NCBI GenBank assembly: GCA_964630765.1
Contig: CAZVXE010000002.1
Coordinates: forward strand, 1-59,110
Reading direction: 5' to 3'
Length of the DNA stretch: 59,110 nt
From: Methanofastidiosum sp964630765
GTDB lineage: Archaea; Methanobacteriota_B; Thermococci; Methanofastidiosales; Methanofastidiosaceae
The position numbers were made by a program, and so were the translations under genes. This document shows positions 1-7,295 of the stretch, piece after piece (within the stretch, counting starts at the first letter, position 1; each line of letters begins with the position of its first letter). The notes beneath the pieces were generated by a model. The model searched no databases. It was given only the letters and a program-made list of their open reading frames with translations, and was not told the DNA's origin.

Positions 1-430
1 GGGAACCATTGATTACAATTATTACTGCTCCGATAAATGAAACGAATATTCCAAACGCCGTCTTTTTGTTAAGTGCTTCACCCAGAAAAATCATTGCAAA
101 GATTGCTATGAATGGAACATTGAAATTTATCAGAATTGATGAATTTATGGCAGATGTGAATTTTAAAGCATATACTTGAATTGCCTGTACTAGAGTTACA
201 CCAAGAAGACCAAGAATCGAAAAAGTAATAATTTCATTTTTATTAATTTTAAGACTCTTCTTTCCTTCAAGACGATATGTAATTGCAACTATTACGGGGC
301 ACGCAATAAGAAATCTAAAAAATGCAAGAGAATATGGGGGGATTTCTGTCAATCCCCACTTTATAGCAATCCATGATCCAGACCAAATTAGGACTAGAGC
401 TAGTAACTCAAGGAATGTTTTTAATTTCAT
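1..430 (-). CDS. EamA/DMT-family permease (partial, C-terminal part outside window)
   Basis: The reverse strand reads as a membrane protein of at least 143 residues that runs off the left edge. It opens MKLKTFLELLALVLIWSGSW, followed by a conserved stretch around IPPYSLAFFRF and later NFNVPFIAIFAMIFLGE. This pattern is typical of the first EamA domain of drug/metabolite exporters (ten TM segments when complete). At least four hydrophobic segments are visible. The start lies 17 bases after the htpX stop on the same strand, so the two may be co-transcribed. The substrate cannot be inferred. Confidence 0.8.
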   Translation of the reverse strand, partial: MKLKTFLELLALVLIWSGSWIAIKWGLTEIPPYSLAFFRFLIACPVIVAITYRLEGKKSLKINKNEIITFSILGLLGVTLVQAIQVYALKFTSAINSSILINFNVPFIAIFAMIFLGEALNKKTAFGIFVSFIGAVIIVINGS

Positions 431-447
431 TGGGCATCTTTTTCCTT

Positions 448-1425
448 CTACTTATCTAGCTCGGAGAGATGTTTTATTCGTTTAAGCATGTTGGGATGTG
501 TACTCATGAGCTCCATTATGCTAGCAGATGTGCCAACTCTAATCCCGCCTTGTCTTACGGATGCAAGTTCATTTCTGTCAATAGTACCGCTCATATCTCT
601 ATCCACTTCAGTGAGTTCATTAAAATCACCCATAGCCTTAGTTGGATCATTTAAGAAGAAAGCTTTGATTCCTTCTAATCTCTGTACTTCTCGTTTTGGT
701 GTCTTTGCGGTGCCATAAGTAAGTTTGTATAGTGCCGATGCTAATTGGTGAGGTTCATTTCCTATTTCCGCACTTCCTTTGTCTGCATAGTATTCCCTTA
801 TTCTTGATCCATACATCACTAATAGATTTGTAATAAAGTATACAACTAATGCTACTATTCCTACCATAGCTGTTCCCCCGGCATTCCTGTCATTACTTGT
901 ACCTACTCTTCCACTGTACATCGAAGACATGTACATATAATAGGCTATCATTGGGACAGCACTAAGTAAAGTAATAATCGCCATGTCACTATGTTTCACA
1001 TGAGAAATCTCGTGCCCTATTACTGCCTTAAGTTCATCCTCTGAAAGTAAATTTGTAATACCTTCTGTAACGCATACCCTTGCATCGCCTTTTGATCTTC
1101 CAAAAGCAAATGCGTTTGGCATTGGAGTTGGACATACACCAACACGAGGTGTTTTCTTCAAGCCTGCTTTTCTAGCCTGTTCTTCAACCATTCTGTAAAG
1201 CTTTGGATTATCCCCTTCTGTAATGTATCTGACCTTCATTGATGATTCGACCATCTTTGGCCCAATCATATACTGTACAAACATCATTCCCAGTGCCAAA
1301 ATAACTGAGTAATTAACAAAACTCTGGCCCGAATAACCAACGGCAGCCCCTACAAAGAGTAAAAATCCATATAGTACGACAAACATTAGCCCAATTAGCA
1401 TATACATTTTCATTTGAAGCCACAT
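448..1425 (-). CDS. htpX: HtpX-like M48 membrane metalloprotease with an EF-hand loop
   Basis: A 325-residue membrane zinc protease for quality control of membrane proteins. It shows two N-terminal TM segments, the zinc motif HEISH at residues 138-142, further TM segments at about 150-200, and a downstream ligand Glu near 210 (REYYAD). The start has a good ribosome-binding site (AGGAG). Unusual feature: residues 274-285 (DRDMSGTIDRNE) match the 12-residue calcium-binding EF-hand loop, with Asp at 1, 3 and 9, Ser at 5, Gly at 6 and Glu at 12. The loop sits in the C-terminal soluble part. Protease assignment is firm; calcium control is inference. Confidence 0.92.
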   Translation of the reverse strand: MWLQMKMYMLIGLMFVVLYGFLLFVGAAVGYSGQSFVNYSVILALGMMFVQYMIGPKMVESSMKVRYITEGDNPKLYRMVEEQARKAGLKKTPRVGVCPTPMPNAFAFGRSKGDARVCVTEGITNLLSEDELKAVIGHEISHVKHSDMAIITLLSAVPMIAYYMYMSSMYSGRVGTSNDRNAGGTAMVGIVALVVYFITNLLVMYGSRIREYYADKGSAEIGNEPHQLASALYKLTYGTAKTPKREVQRLEGIKAFFLNDPTKAMGDFNELTEVDRDMSGTIDRNELASVRQGGIRVGTSASIMELMSTHPNMLKRIKHLSELDK

Positions 1426-1514
1426 AATATCTCCTATGATTAAATATACTTATTATTATTTAAATATTTCTTATACGCTTTAGAGAAAATAGCATTGCTT
1501 AGGCTTAACTGAAG

Positions 1515-1586
1515 TGCGACTGGCGGGATTCGAACCCGCGCTTGAAGCTTGGGAAGCTCCAGTCCTAACCACTAGACTACAGTCGC
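1515..1586 (-). tRNA. tRNA-Gly (anticodon CCC)
   Basis: The reverse strand folds as a 72-base cloverleaf. The acceptor stem GCGACTG pairs with CAGTCGC, the anticodon loop is TTCCCAA (anticodon CCC), and the T arm is GCGGG-TTCGAAT-CCCGC. The discriminator is A and no CCA is encoded. Confidence 0.95.
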
Positions 1587-1613
1587 TTCAAGTACAAATG
1601 TGTAAATGCAAAT

Positions 1614-2147
1614 TTATAAATTTATCTTTTCAAATAGTCTTCCAATAATAAACCCAATTGCAGTGCATGTTTCAAGAGAAATACCTTCACCAGTTATATC
1701 GAGGTGGTGCGTTGTCATCTTTCTAATCTCTCTAGGAAGCCCTCTCCTGCCAAGGCCAATAAATAGAACTGAATCATCACCTTCTCGAATATTCTTTGCT
1801 ATGGTACCCAGATCACAATTCTTTTCTGGCTTTGATGTCGTAGATATGAAAACACCTTTTAGCTTGTTAGGGTCATCAGTAGCTACTAATTTGCCATGGT
1901 TGATAAGCTCCTCAATATACTTGCCACCGTCTCCTATAGTGGTGTTTTCCTTTACCTCTTTCAAAAGAAACTCTTTGTAATCCTCTTTGAAGGGAAAATC
2001 GAAAAGGCAAAGATCAAATCCCGTATAAAAACATAGTGGGGCGGCCCTTGCAATATTCCTAGAATGTATATCGTGCCATTTCAATTTGTCATAAGTGTTT
2101 ACAAGACAGATTGTAACTTTTCCTTTAGGGCTTCTTTGTTGACTCAC
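1614..2147 (-). CDS. DUF531 family archaeal protein
   Basis: An uncharacterised archaeal family member. The conserved opening VTICLVNTYDK and later ARAAPLCFYTGFDLCLFDFP resemble DUF531 proteins as I recall them. The C-terminal half has a glycine-rich turn (LFIGLGRRGLP) that would suit a SPOUT-like nucleotide-binding fold, but that is a guess. I chose the GTG start at 2147 because AGGAG lies nine bases upstream. A TTG at 2168 would extend it by seven residues. It overlaps the DUF99 gene, so the two are translationally linked. Function unknown. Confidence 0.75.
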   Translation of the reverse strand: MSQQRSPKGKVTICLVNTYDKLKWHDIHSRNIARAAPLCFYTGFDLCLFDFPFKEDYKEFLLKEVKENTTIGDGGKYIEELINHGKLVATDDPNKLKGVFISTTSKPEKNCDLGTIAKNIREGDDSVLFIGLGRRGLPREIRKMTTHHLDITGEGISLETCTAIGFIIGRLFEKINL

Positions 2148-2742
2148 CTTTAACAACTCCTGTTGCAATAATATGGGATACTCTTAGGGGCTCGGGAATG
2201 TTAGAGTGCATCGATGAAATCCTGATAATTTCTCTTGCATCATCTTCCTCAATACCTTTGAACTGAAAGAAAATATCTGAGTCCCCTTGAACTTTTCCTT
2301 CATAGATTTTACCAGCTTTTTCTATAATCGCCAGTCTTTCTTCTTTATGATTTAGATTTGTAAGCGCTTTTTCTATAGAGCTTAGATCAGGCATTCTCCT
2401 CATAACAACTATAACTGGGAGTCCTGTATCTTGATTTAGCTTTTCAATGTCCACAAGATTGAAGCCAGCTAGTGTAATCCCTTTTAGCATAATCGCCCTT
2501 AAGTCCTTGTAACGTGCGTTAAGAATCATCTTAGTAATCTTTTCTGTTGCGTCAAGGCCGTCTCTTTCAACATAGGTGCTGAGAACGCCATCGATCCAGA
2601 ACCCACCTCTAACTAAAGCACCAACTACTAAAACATCGCTATCTTCTCTTGTAAAATTTGAGTCATCAATTCCAAGGATCCTTATCTCCCTCTTTATCCG
2701 CATCATCTTAGGATAGAAGTTAGTATTAATATGTTTAAGCAT
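2125..2742 (-). CDS. DUF99 (UPF0215) family protein, endonuclease V-like fold
   Basis: A 205-residue protein with the DUF99 signature: an early RILGIDDSNF strand, then VVGALVRGGFWIDGVL, then IMLKGITLAGFNLVD. The family is archaeal and is thought to share the RNase H-like fold of endonuclease V. The conserved Asp pair in GIDDS is the likely metal site. The ATG at 2742 overlaps the stop of the upstream RNase III-like gene (TAATG), which supports that start. An internal ATG pair at residues 13-14 (MMRIKREIR) is an alternative. Biochemical role unknown; nucleic-acid processing is likely from fold and neighbours. Confidence 0.82.
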   Translation of the reverse strand: MLKHINTNFYPKMMRIKREIRILGIDDSNFTREDSDVLVVGALVRGGFWIDGVLSTYVERDGLDATEKITKMILNARYKDLRAIMLKGITLAGFNLVDIEKLNQDTGLPVIVVMRRMPDLSSIEKALTNLNHKEERLAIIEKAGKIYEGKVQGDSDIFFQFKGIEEDDAREIIRISSMHSNIPEPLRVSHIIATGVVKGESTKKP

Positions 2743-3104
2743 TAGAAATAGAGGTCAATAAAATATGAAAATGCTTCTGCTATAGCCTTTCTCTCTTCTT
2801 CAGGATCGTTCAAATCTTTCCCGCTAAGTTTTTCAGAAAGAATATCTACGGCCTCATCGATACTAAATACTTTTTCAATATACCCTTTGCCAATTAATGC
2901 CTCGACGAAATCCCCTCTCATCTTCTTGTCACTTCGTCTTGGGGATTTTATTTTTGATTTTGCTAAAGCATCTGAGAGAGCAATATTCGAGACTTTTTTG
3001 CCCGTGTATCTACCCTGGACTCTTGATTTTGCAGCGGAATATAAAAAGTTCACAACAGCATCACCAAAGGCCGAAAGATTTGAATCTTCGGAGATTTCTT
3101 CCAT
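2742..3104 (-). CDS. Archaeal RNase III-like small protein
   Basis: A protein of about 120 residues with a helical opening LSAFGDAVVNFLYSAA, then KKVSNIALSDALAKS, then KKMRGDFVEALIGKGYI. This order recalls the RNase III endonuclease domain and matches the short archaeal RNase III-like family. It has no double-stranded RNA-binding domain. The ATG at 3104 is preceded by GGAG at good spacing; a GTG at 3140 would add 12 residues without a ribosome-binding site. It heads a three-gene overlapping operon with DUF99 and DUF531. Whether the catalytic acidic residues are complete cannot be settled by eye. Confidence 0.7.
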   Translation of the reverse strand: MEEISEDSNLSAFGDAVVNFLYSAAKSRVQGRYTGKKVSNIALSDALAKSKIKSPRRSDKKMRGDFVEALIGKGYIEKVFSIDEAVDILSEKLSGKDLNDPEEERKAIAEAFSYFIDLYF

Positions 3105-3200
3105 GGAAAATCTCCATACATCTGATTTATAAATCTTCACAGGAGAATAATAAAACTTATAATAAGTGAATTCTATAATATTATAGGAAAGTGATTTTTC

Positions 3201-4880
3201 ATGTTTGATATCATTGTTTTGGCTAGTCTTAAGGAAAAAATAGATTTCTGGAAAAAAGAGAAGTATTCAAAGATTATAACGAAATTTCCAGAGAGGAGGA
3301 AGGAATTTTTCACGTCATCTGACATACCGGTGGATGTGCAATATACTCCTCTTGATATTATTGATTTTGATTATACAAAAGACCTTGGTAATGCTGGAGA
3401 ATACCCTTATACTAGAGGGGTACAACCAAACATGTTCAGAGGAAAGCTCTGGACAATGAGACAATATGCAGGCTTTGGCTCTGCTGAGGAAACAAATAGG
3501 CGGTACAAATATCTCTTATCTGAAGGTCAGACAGGGCTTTCAGTTGCATTTGATCTTCCCACGCAGATAGGATACGACTCGGATAATCAAATGAGCTTTG
3601 GTGAAGTCGGAAAGGTTGGAGTTGCCATCGATTCACTTGAGGACATGGAGACTCTTTTTGATGGAATTCCCTTAGACAAAGTTTCTACTTCAATGACGAT
3701 AAACTCAACAGCGGCAATTCTCCTTGCAATGTATATCGCTGTGGGTGAAAAACAAGGCGTTGCACCTGAAAAATTAAGAGGCACAATACAAAACGATATC
3801 TTAAAGGAATATGTTGCAAGAGGAACTTATATATTTCCCCCAAAAGAATCAATGAGGATAATCACAGATATTTTTGAATACTGTACTAAGAATCTCCCCG
3901 AATGGAATACCATTAGTATAAGCGGGTACCATATCAGGGAAGCCGGAGCAACCGCAGCTCAAGAAGTTGCCTTCACACTTGCAGATGGTGTCGCCTATGT
4001 AGAGGCAGCGATAAAAGCAGGGTTACAGGTAGATGAATTTGGAAAAAGATTATCTTTCTTTTTTAATGCACACAACAATTTCATAGAGGAGATTGCAAAA
4101 TTTAGGGCAGCACGACGGATATGGGCAAGAATAATGAAAGAAAGATTCGGCTCCAAAGACCCAAAAGCCATGATGCTTAGATTTCACACTCAGACAGGAG
4201 GTAGCACACTTACGGCACAGCAATCTGAAAACAATATTGTAAGAGTAACAATGCAAGCATTGGCAGCTGTTCTTGGAGGAACACAATCGTTGCATACAAA
4301 CTCAATGGACGAAGCACTCGCCCTGCCGTCAGAAAAAGCAGTTACAGTAGCCCTTAGAACTCAACAAGTAATTGCACATGAAAGTGGCGTTGCAGACACA
4401 GTTGATCCGTTTGCCGGTTCATATTATCTCGAATATCTAACGAATAAGATTGAAGATGAAGTAAATAAATACTTTGACAAGATTGACTCCCTTGGTGGGA
4501 TGGTAAAATCCATCGAAGGGGGTTATGTACAAAAGGAGATTCAAGATAGCGCTTACAAATATCAGAAAGCCATTGAGAAGGGTGATTTGATAGTAGTTGG
4601 TGTCAACAAATTTACCATGGAAGGAAAACTACCCGAAGAACTCCTGAAGTTAAATCCAGAAGTTGAAAAACTTCAAATTGAGAAATTGAGAAAACTAAAA
4701 GCTAAAAGAAACAATGTCAAAGTCAAAGAGCTTTTGGATAAAATCGAGGAAGCTGCAAGAAGTGATAAAAATCTTATACCGCCAATACTTGAGGCTGTCA
4801 AGGCCTATACCACACTTGGTGAGATAAGCGACACTTTGAGGAAAGTATTCGGTGAATACAAATCTTCTGTTATATTATAA
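3201..4880 (+). CDS. mcmA1: Methylmalonyl-CoA mutase, large (catalytic) subunit
   Basis: A 559-residue TIM-barrel subunit of B12-dependent methylmalonyl-CoA mutase, interconverting methylmalonyl-CoA and succinyl-CoA. The chain ends before the B12-binding domain, as in archaeal split mutases. Motifs include WTMRQYAGFG (Tyr89), GLSVAFDLPTQ, ARGTYIFPP and SISGYHIREAGA. The Tyr, Ser, Arg and His I associate with methylmalonyl specificity are present. The stretch RGVQPNMFRGK (residues 72-82) has Gln75, Asn77 and Lys82 where mutases I remember have Tyr, Thr and Arg. The ATG follows a GTGAT site. No B12 subunit, epimerase or chaperone gene is in the window. Its 3' end overlaps the convergent PHP gene by six bases. 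Confidence 0.93.
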   Translation: MFDIIVLASLKEKIDFWKKEKYSKIITKFPERRKEFFTSSDIPVDVQYTPLDIIDFDYTKDLGNAGEYPYTRGVQPNMFRGKLWTMRQYAGFGSAEETNRRYKYLLSEGQTGLSVAFDLPTQIGYDSDNQMSFGEVGKVGVAIDSLEDMETLFDGIPLDKVSTSMTINSTAAILLAMYIAVGEKQGVAPEKLRGTIQNDILKEYVARGTYIFPPKESMRIITDIFEYCTKNLPEWNTISISGYHIREAGATAAQEVAFTLADGVAYVEAAIKAGLQVDEFGKRLSFFFNAHNNFIEEIAKFRAARRIWARIMKERFGSKDPKAMMLRFHTQTGGSTLTAQQSENNIVRVTMQALAAVLGGTQSLHTNSMDEALALPSEKAVTVALRTQQVIAHESGVADTVDPFAGSYYLEYLTNKIEDEVNKYFDKIDSLGGMVKSIEGGYVQKEIQDSAYKYQKAIEKGDLIVVGVNKFTMEGKLPEELLKLNPEVEKLQIEKLRKLKAKRNNVKVKELLDKIEEAARSDKNLIPPILEAVKAYTTLGEISDTLRKVFGEYKSSVIL

Positions 4881-5768
4881 TATCTTTTTTTTATATCCCA
4901 TGTAAGAGAACATAAAGGATTCCCAAGGGTAATTCTTTTTTACTTTTTTATCATGGTAACGATTTAAAACATATGCCATCATTATAGGGACTACAGGGAT
5001 TACAGAAACTCCAGAACCGATAAATAGTCCCGTATTCTTTTTGACCTCATTTCCTTTCACGATATTCCTCATAGATCTCTTCATGATATAATACCCTGTA
5101 TTCCAGCTCCACAACATAGTTTGCTTCATTGAGGCTACGTGCCCTTGAGGAATCGTCTTTTTCTTTTTTACAGCTTTATAGAAATCTTCTATAGTGTTAC
5201 CTTCGAATAGCGTGTATGCATTTCCAACCATTCTTTCGGTGTGTGCATCACTTCCCGCGATTGAGGCATTTTTTATTATCTTGTTTTCTTCTGATGCTTT
5301 TCTATTGATTACACCGTCCCTGTGGAATGCATTGAAGACTTCAATCCCGTCGATATTTAGTTTATGTATTAGGTCCTTAAAGCATGGGCATATAACGCTA
5401 TACGGATGAGGCACTATAGCAAGGCCACCTTGATTCCTTACTCTATCTATTGATTCCTCAGCGGATAGATTTGGTGGGATAGTTTCATTTAAGAAAAGTC
5501 CAAGTAACTCGCCATCTGATGTTGAGATTTCTTCTCCGACTATTATCCTGGAAGGTGCAAGCTTTTCCGTTTCAATGCCGCCCCTTATGGTATCGTGGTC
5601 AGTTATAGCTAAGAAATCTATTCCCCTTTTGTCAGCATATTTTAGAATTTTTTCCGGCCTAGAAATACAGTCAGGAATAACGGGGATTTTTTTTGAATTT
5701 CCAGAATATTTTGTGTGGATATGGGTATCAACTTTACACATATCCGACTTAGAATCAGAACAATCCAT
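4875..5768 (-). CDS. PHP-domain metal-dependent phosphoesterase
   Basis: A 297-residue protein. PHP-fold metal ligands are visible: DTHIHTKYSG near residue 15, AITDHDT near 57, an EE pair near 80, PHPY near 118 and GSDAH near 172. Residues beyond about 215 are basic and include a hydrophobic stretch (GLFIGSGVSVIPVVPIMMAYVL) that could attach it to the membrane. Related proteins hydrolyse phosphate esters or short oligonucleotides; the substrate is unknown. A TATA-like TTATAA lies about 26 bases before the ATG, suggesting a leaderless transcript. Confidence 0.85.
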   Translation of the reverse strand: MDCSDSKSDMCKVDTHIHTKYSGNSKKIPVIPDCISRPEKILKYADKRGIDFLAITDHDTIRGGIETEKLAPSRIIVGEEISTSDGELLGLFLNETIPPNLSAEESIDRVRNQGGLAIVPHPYSVICPCFKDLIHKLNIDGIEVFNAFHRDGVINRKASEENKIIKNASIAGSDAHTERMVGNAYTLFEGNTIEDFYKAVKKKKTIPQGHVASMKQTMLWSWNTGYYIMKRSMRNIVKGNEVKKNTGLFIGSGVSVIPVVPIMMAYVLNRYHDKKVKKNYPWESFMFSYMGYKKKIL

Positions 5769-5823
5769 TAGATGAACAGAGAAAAAATCACTTATAAATC
5801 TAATGCATATGGTAAAAATATCC

Positions 5824-5838
5824 CGAAAGTTTTAAATA
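5824..5838 (+). promoter_or_regulatory. Promoter of the aro operon (BRE/TATA)
   Basis: The purine-rich CGAAAG (5825-5829 region) is followed by TTTTAAATA. This is a standard archaeal BRE/TATA pair. With the usual spacing of about 26 bases the transcript would start near 5859, on the first base of the leader ORF. The leader would therefore be translated from a leaderless mRNA. Confidence 0.6.
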
Positions 5839-5858
5839 GTCATTTTAATTAAGTTTTT

Positions 5859-5930
5859 ATGATGGGAAAGATTAGGTCTTCCGAATCGGTATCAAGAAAA
5901 TTTTATTATTGTTTTAGCTTTAGGTATTGA
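5859..5930 (+). CDS. Phe/Tyr-rich leader peptide of the aro operon
   Basis: A 23-codon ORF (ATG ATG GGA ... TAT TGA) between the promoter and the first aro gene. It ends RKFYYCFSFRY: three Phe codons (all TTT) and three Tyr codons (all TAT) among the last nine. There is no Trp codon. The downstream operon makes chorismate and then, through tyrA and pheA, only the Tyr and Phe precursors, so the codon content matches the end products. The predicted transcript starts at the ATG. This is the layout of a ribosome-stalling leader peptide as in bacterial pheA or trp attenuators. Expression has not been shown. Confidence 0.7.
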   Translation: MMGKIRSSESVSRKFYYCFSFRY

Positions 5931-5983
5931 TACCTTTCACTGGCCGAATCCTTAGTTTCTCTTTCCAATCCCTTTTAAGGAGG
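5870..5983 (+). promoter_or_regulatory. Candidate attenuator with competing RNA stems upstream of aroQ
   Basis: GATTAGG (5870-5876) can pair with CCGAATC either at 5881-5887 (four-base loop, one A-G mismatch) or with an identical copy at 5944-5950. GGTATCAA (5888-5895) pairs perfectly with TTGATACC (5927-5934), enclosing all the Phe/Tyr codons. GGTA/TACC (5923-5934) forms a smaller rival hairpin. TCCTT (5949-5953) can cover the AAGGA part of the aroQ ribosome-binding site (5977-5983). A ribosome waiting at the Phe/Tyr codons would block the 8-bp stem. Pairings are read by eye; no energies were computed. Confidence 0.5.
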
Positions 5984-5991
5984 TTATTTTT

Positions 5992-6276
5992 ATGGAGAGT
6001 TCTTTAGAGGCTCTTAGAGAAGAAATTAACAGGATTGATGAGGATATTATAGGTCTGCTTTCAAGAAGAGTGGAAGTAGTAAAAAAGATAGCGGCCCTAA
6101 AAAAAGCCAAGGGCATTTCAGTAGAGGACAGAGATAGAGAGAAAACACTTTTTCTTAAACTTGAAAAAGAGGCCAGAAGGAATAATATTGACGAAAAGTT
6201 CGTTTCGGAAGTTTTTGGAGTAATTGTTTCCCAGTCAAAACTTATTCAAAATAAGATATTGGAGGAACAAAAATGA
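5992..6276 (+). CDS. aroQ: Chorismate mutase, AroQ class
   Basis: A 94-residue all-helical chorismate mutase (chorismate to prephenate), about the usual length for a stand-alone AroQ domain. It shows the family pattern LREEINRIDEDIIGLLSRR, then KKIAALKKAKG and DRDREK. AAGGAGG lies eight bases before the ATG. First gene of the aro operon, directly behind the leader peptide, so it would feel any attenuation first. Its stop overlaps the start of the next gene by four bases. Confidence 0.93.
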   Translation: MESSLEALREEINRIDEDIIGLLSRRVEVVKKIAALKKAKGISVEDRDREKTLFLKLEKEARRNNIDEKFVSEVFGVIVSQSKLIQNKILEEQK

Positions 6277-7295
6277 TTGTCATAATGAAAGCAAAGGCTG
6301 AGGAGGAGGATGTCAATAGAGTAATAGATACGATCCAATCACTTGGCCTTAGGACGCAGTTGAATTTAGGTGCGGAAAGAATGGTAGTTGCTGTAATAGG
6401 CGACATTAGTAAGATTGGGGAAGACAACTTCTTTAGGATCAGGGCAATGAAGGGTGTAGAAAACACCGTATTTGTTTCAAAGCCTTACAAATTAGTTTCA
6501 AAAGACTTCAAAAAAGAGCAGACTATAATAGATGTAGAAGGAGTAAAAATAGGTGGAAAGAAGATTGTTGTTTTTGCTGGGCCATGTTCAGTTGAGAACA
6601 GAGAACAGATAATGGAAGTTGCTGAGAAGATAAAGAAATCAGGCGCCAGTATGATAAGGGGCGGAGCATTCAAACCACGTACATCCCCTAAAGATTTCCA
6701 GGGGCTTGGGGAAGAAGGATTAAAATTATTGTACGAAGCAAAGGAAGAAACAGGACTTCCAATTGTAACTGAAATCATGGATGCTAGAGATGTAGGTCTT
6801 TTATCTGAATATGCTGACGTTCTCCAGGTCGGAACTAGAAACATGCAAAATTACACATTATTAAAAGAACTTGGAAAATGTGACAAACCTGTTCTTCTAA
6901 AGAGGGGAATGTGGGCAACAATGGCGGAATTTCTTGGAGCTGCAGAGTACATAATGAACGGGGGAAATGAAAAAGTCATATTATGTGAGCGAGGTATCAG
7001 GACTTTCTCTGATTACTCTAGAAATACTCTTGATCTTAGTATTATTCCAGCCATAAAAGATGAGAGCCATCTGCCTATAATCTCGGATCCAAGTCATGGT
7101 ACTGGTAGGAGGAGTTTAGTTTTGCCTATGGCTAAAGCATCAGTTGCCTGTGGTGCAGATGGATTGTTGATAGAAACACATCCCGACCCAGATAGGGCAA
7201 TAAGTGATGCAGATCAAACTATTTCTTTGAGCGCTTTTTCAAAACTTATGGAAGATTTAAAACAAATAGCAAAAGCAGTTGGGAGGGAACTATAA
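6273..7295 (+). CDS. aroF: 3-deoxy-7-phosphoheptulonate (DAHP) synthase, copy 1
   Basis: 340 residues. Condenses phosphoenolpyruvate and erythrose-4-phosphate, the first step to chorismate. The N-terminal 70 or so residues form a ferredoxin-like regulatory domain as in Thermotoga-type DAHP synthase. The barrel shows AGPCSVE, GGAFKPRTSP, QVGTRNMQNY, LLKRGMWAT, CERGIRTF and DPSHGTGRR. The type I-beta form is common in bacteria, while many euryarchaea use a different aldol-based entry. It overlaps aroQ, and the next gene begins on the base after its stop. Confidence 0.94.
   Translation: MIVIMKAKAEEEDVNRVIDTIQSLGLRTQLNLGAERMVVAVIGDISKIGEDNFFRIRAMKGVENTVFVSKPYKLVSKDFKKEQTIIDVEGVKIGGKKIVVFAGPCSVENREQIMEVAEKIKKSGASMIRGGAFKPRTSPKDFQGLGEEGLKLLYEAKEETGLPIVTEIMDARDVGLLSEYADVLQVGTRNMQNYTLLKELGKCDKPVLLKRGMWATMAEFLGAAEYIMNGGNEKVILCERGIRTFSDYSRNTLDLSIIPAIKDESHLPIISDPSHGTGRRSLVLPMAKASVACGADGLLIETHPDPDRAISDADQTISLSAFSKLMEDLKQIAKAVGREL

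Noticed and set aside
1606..1980. 124-codon forward ORF across the DUF531 gene
   Set aside because: Antisense to a conserved coding region and without promoter or ribosome-binding site.
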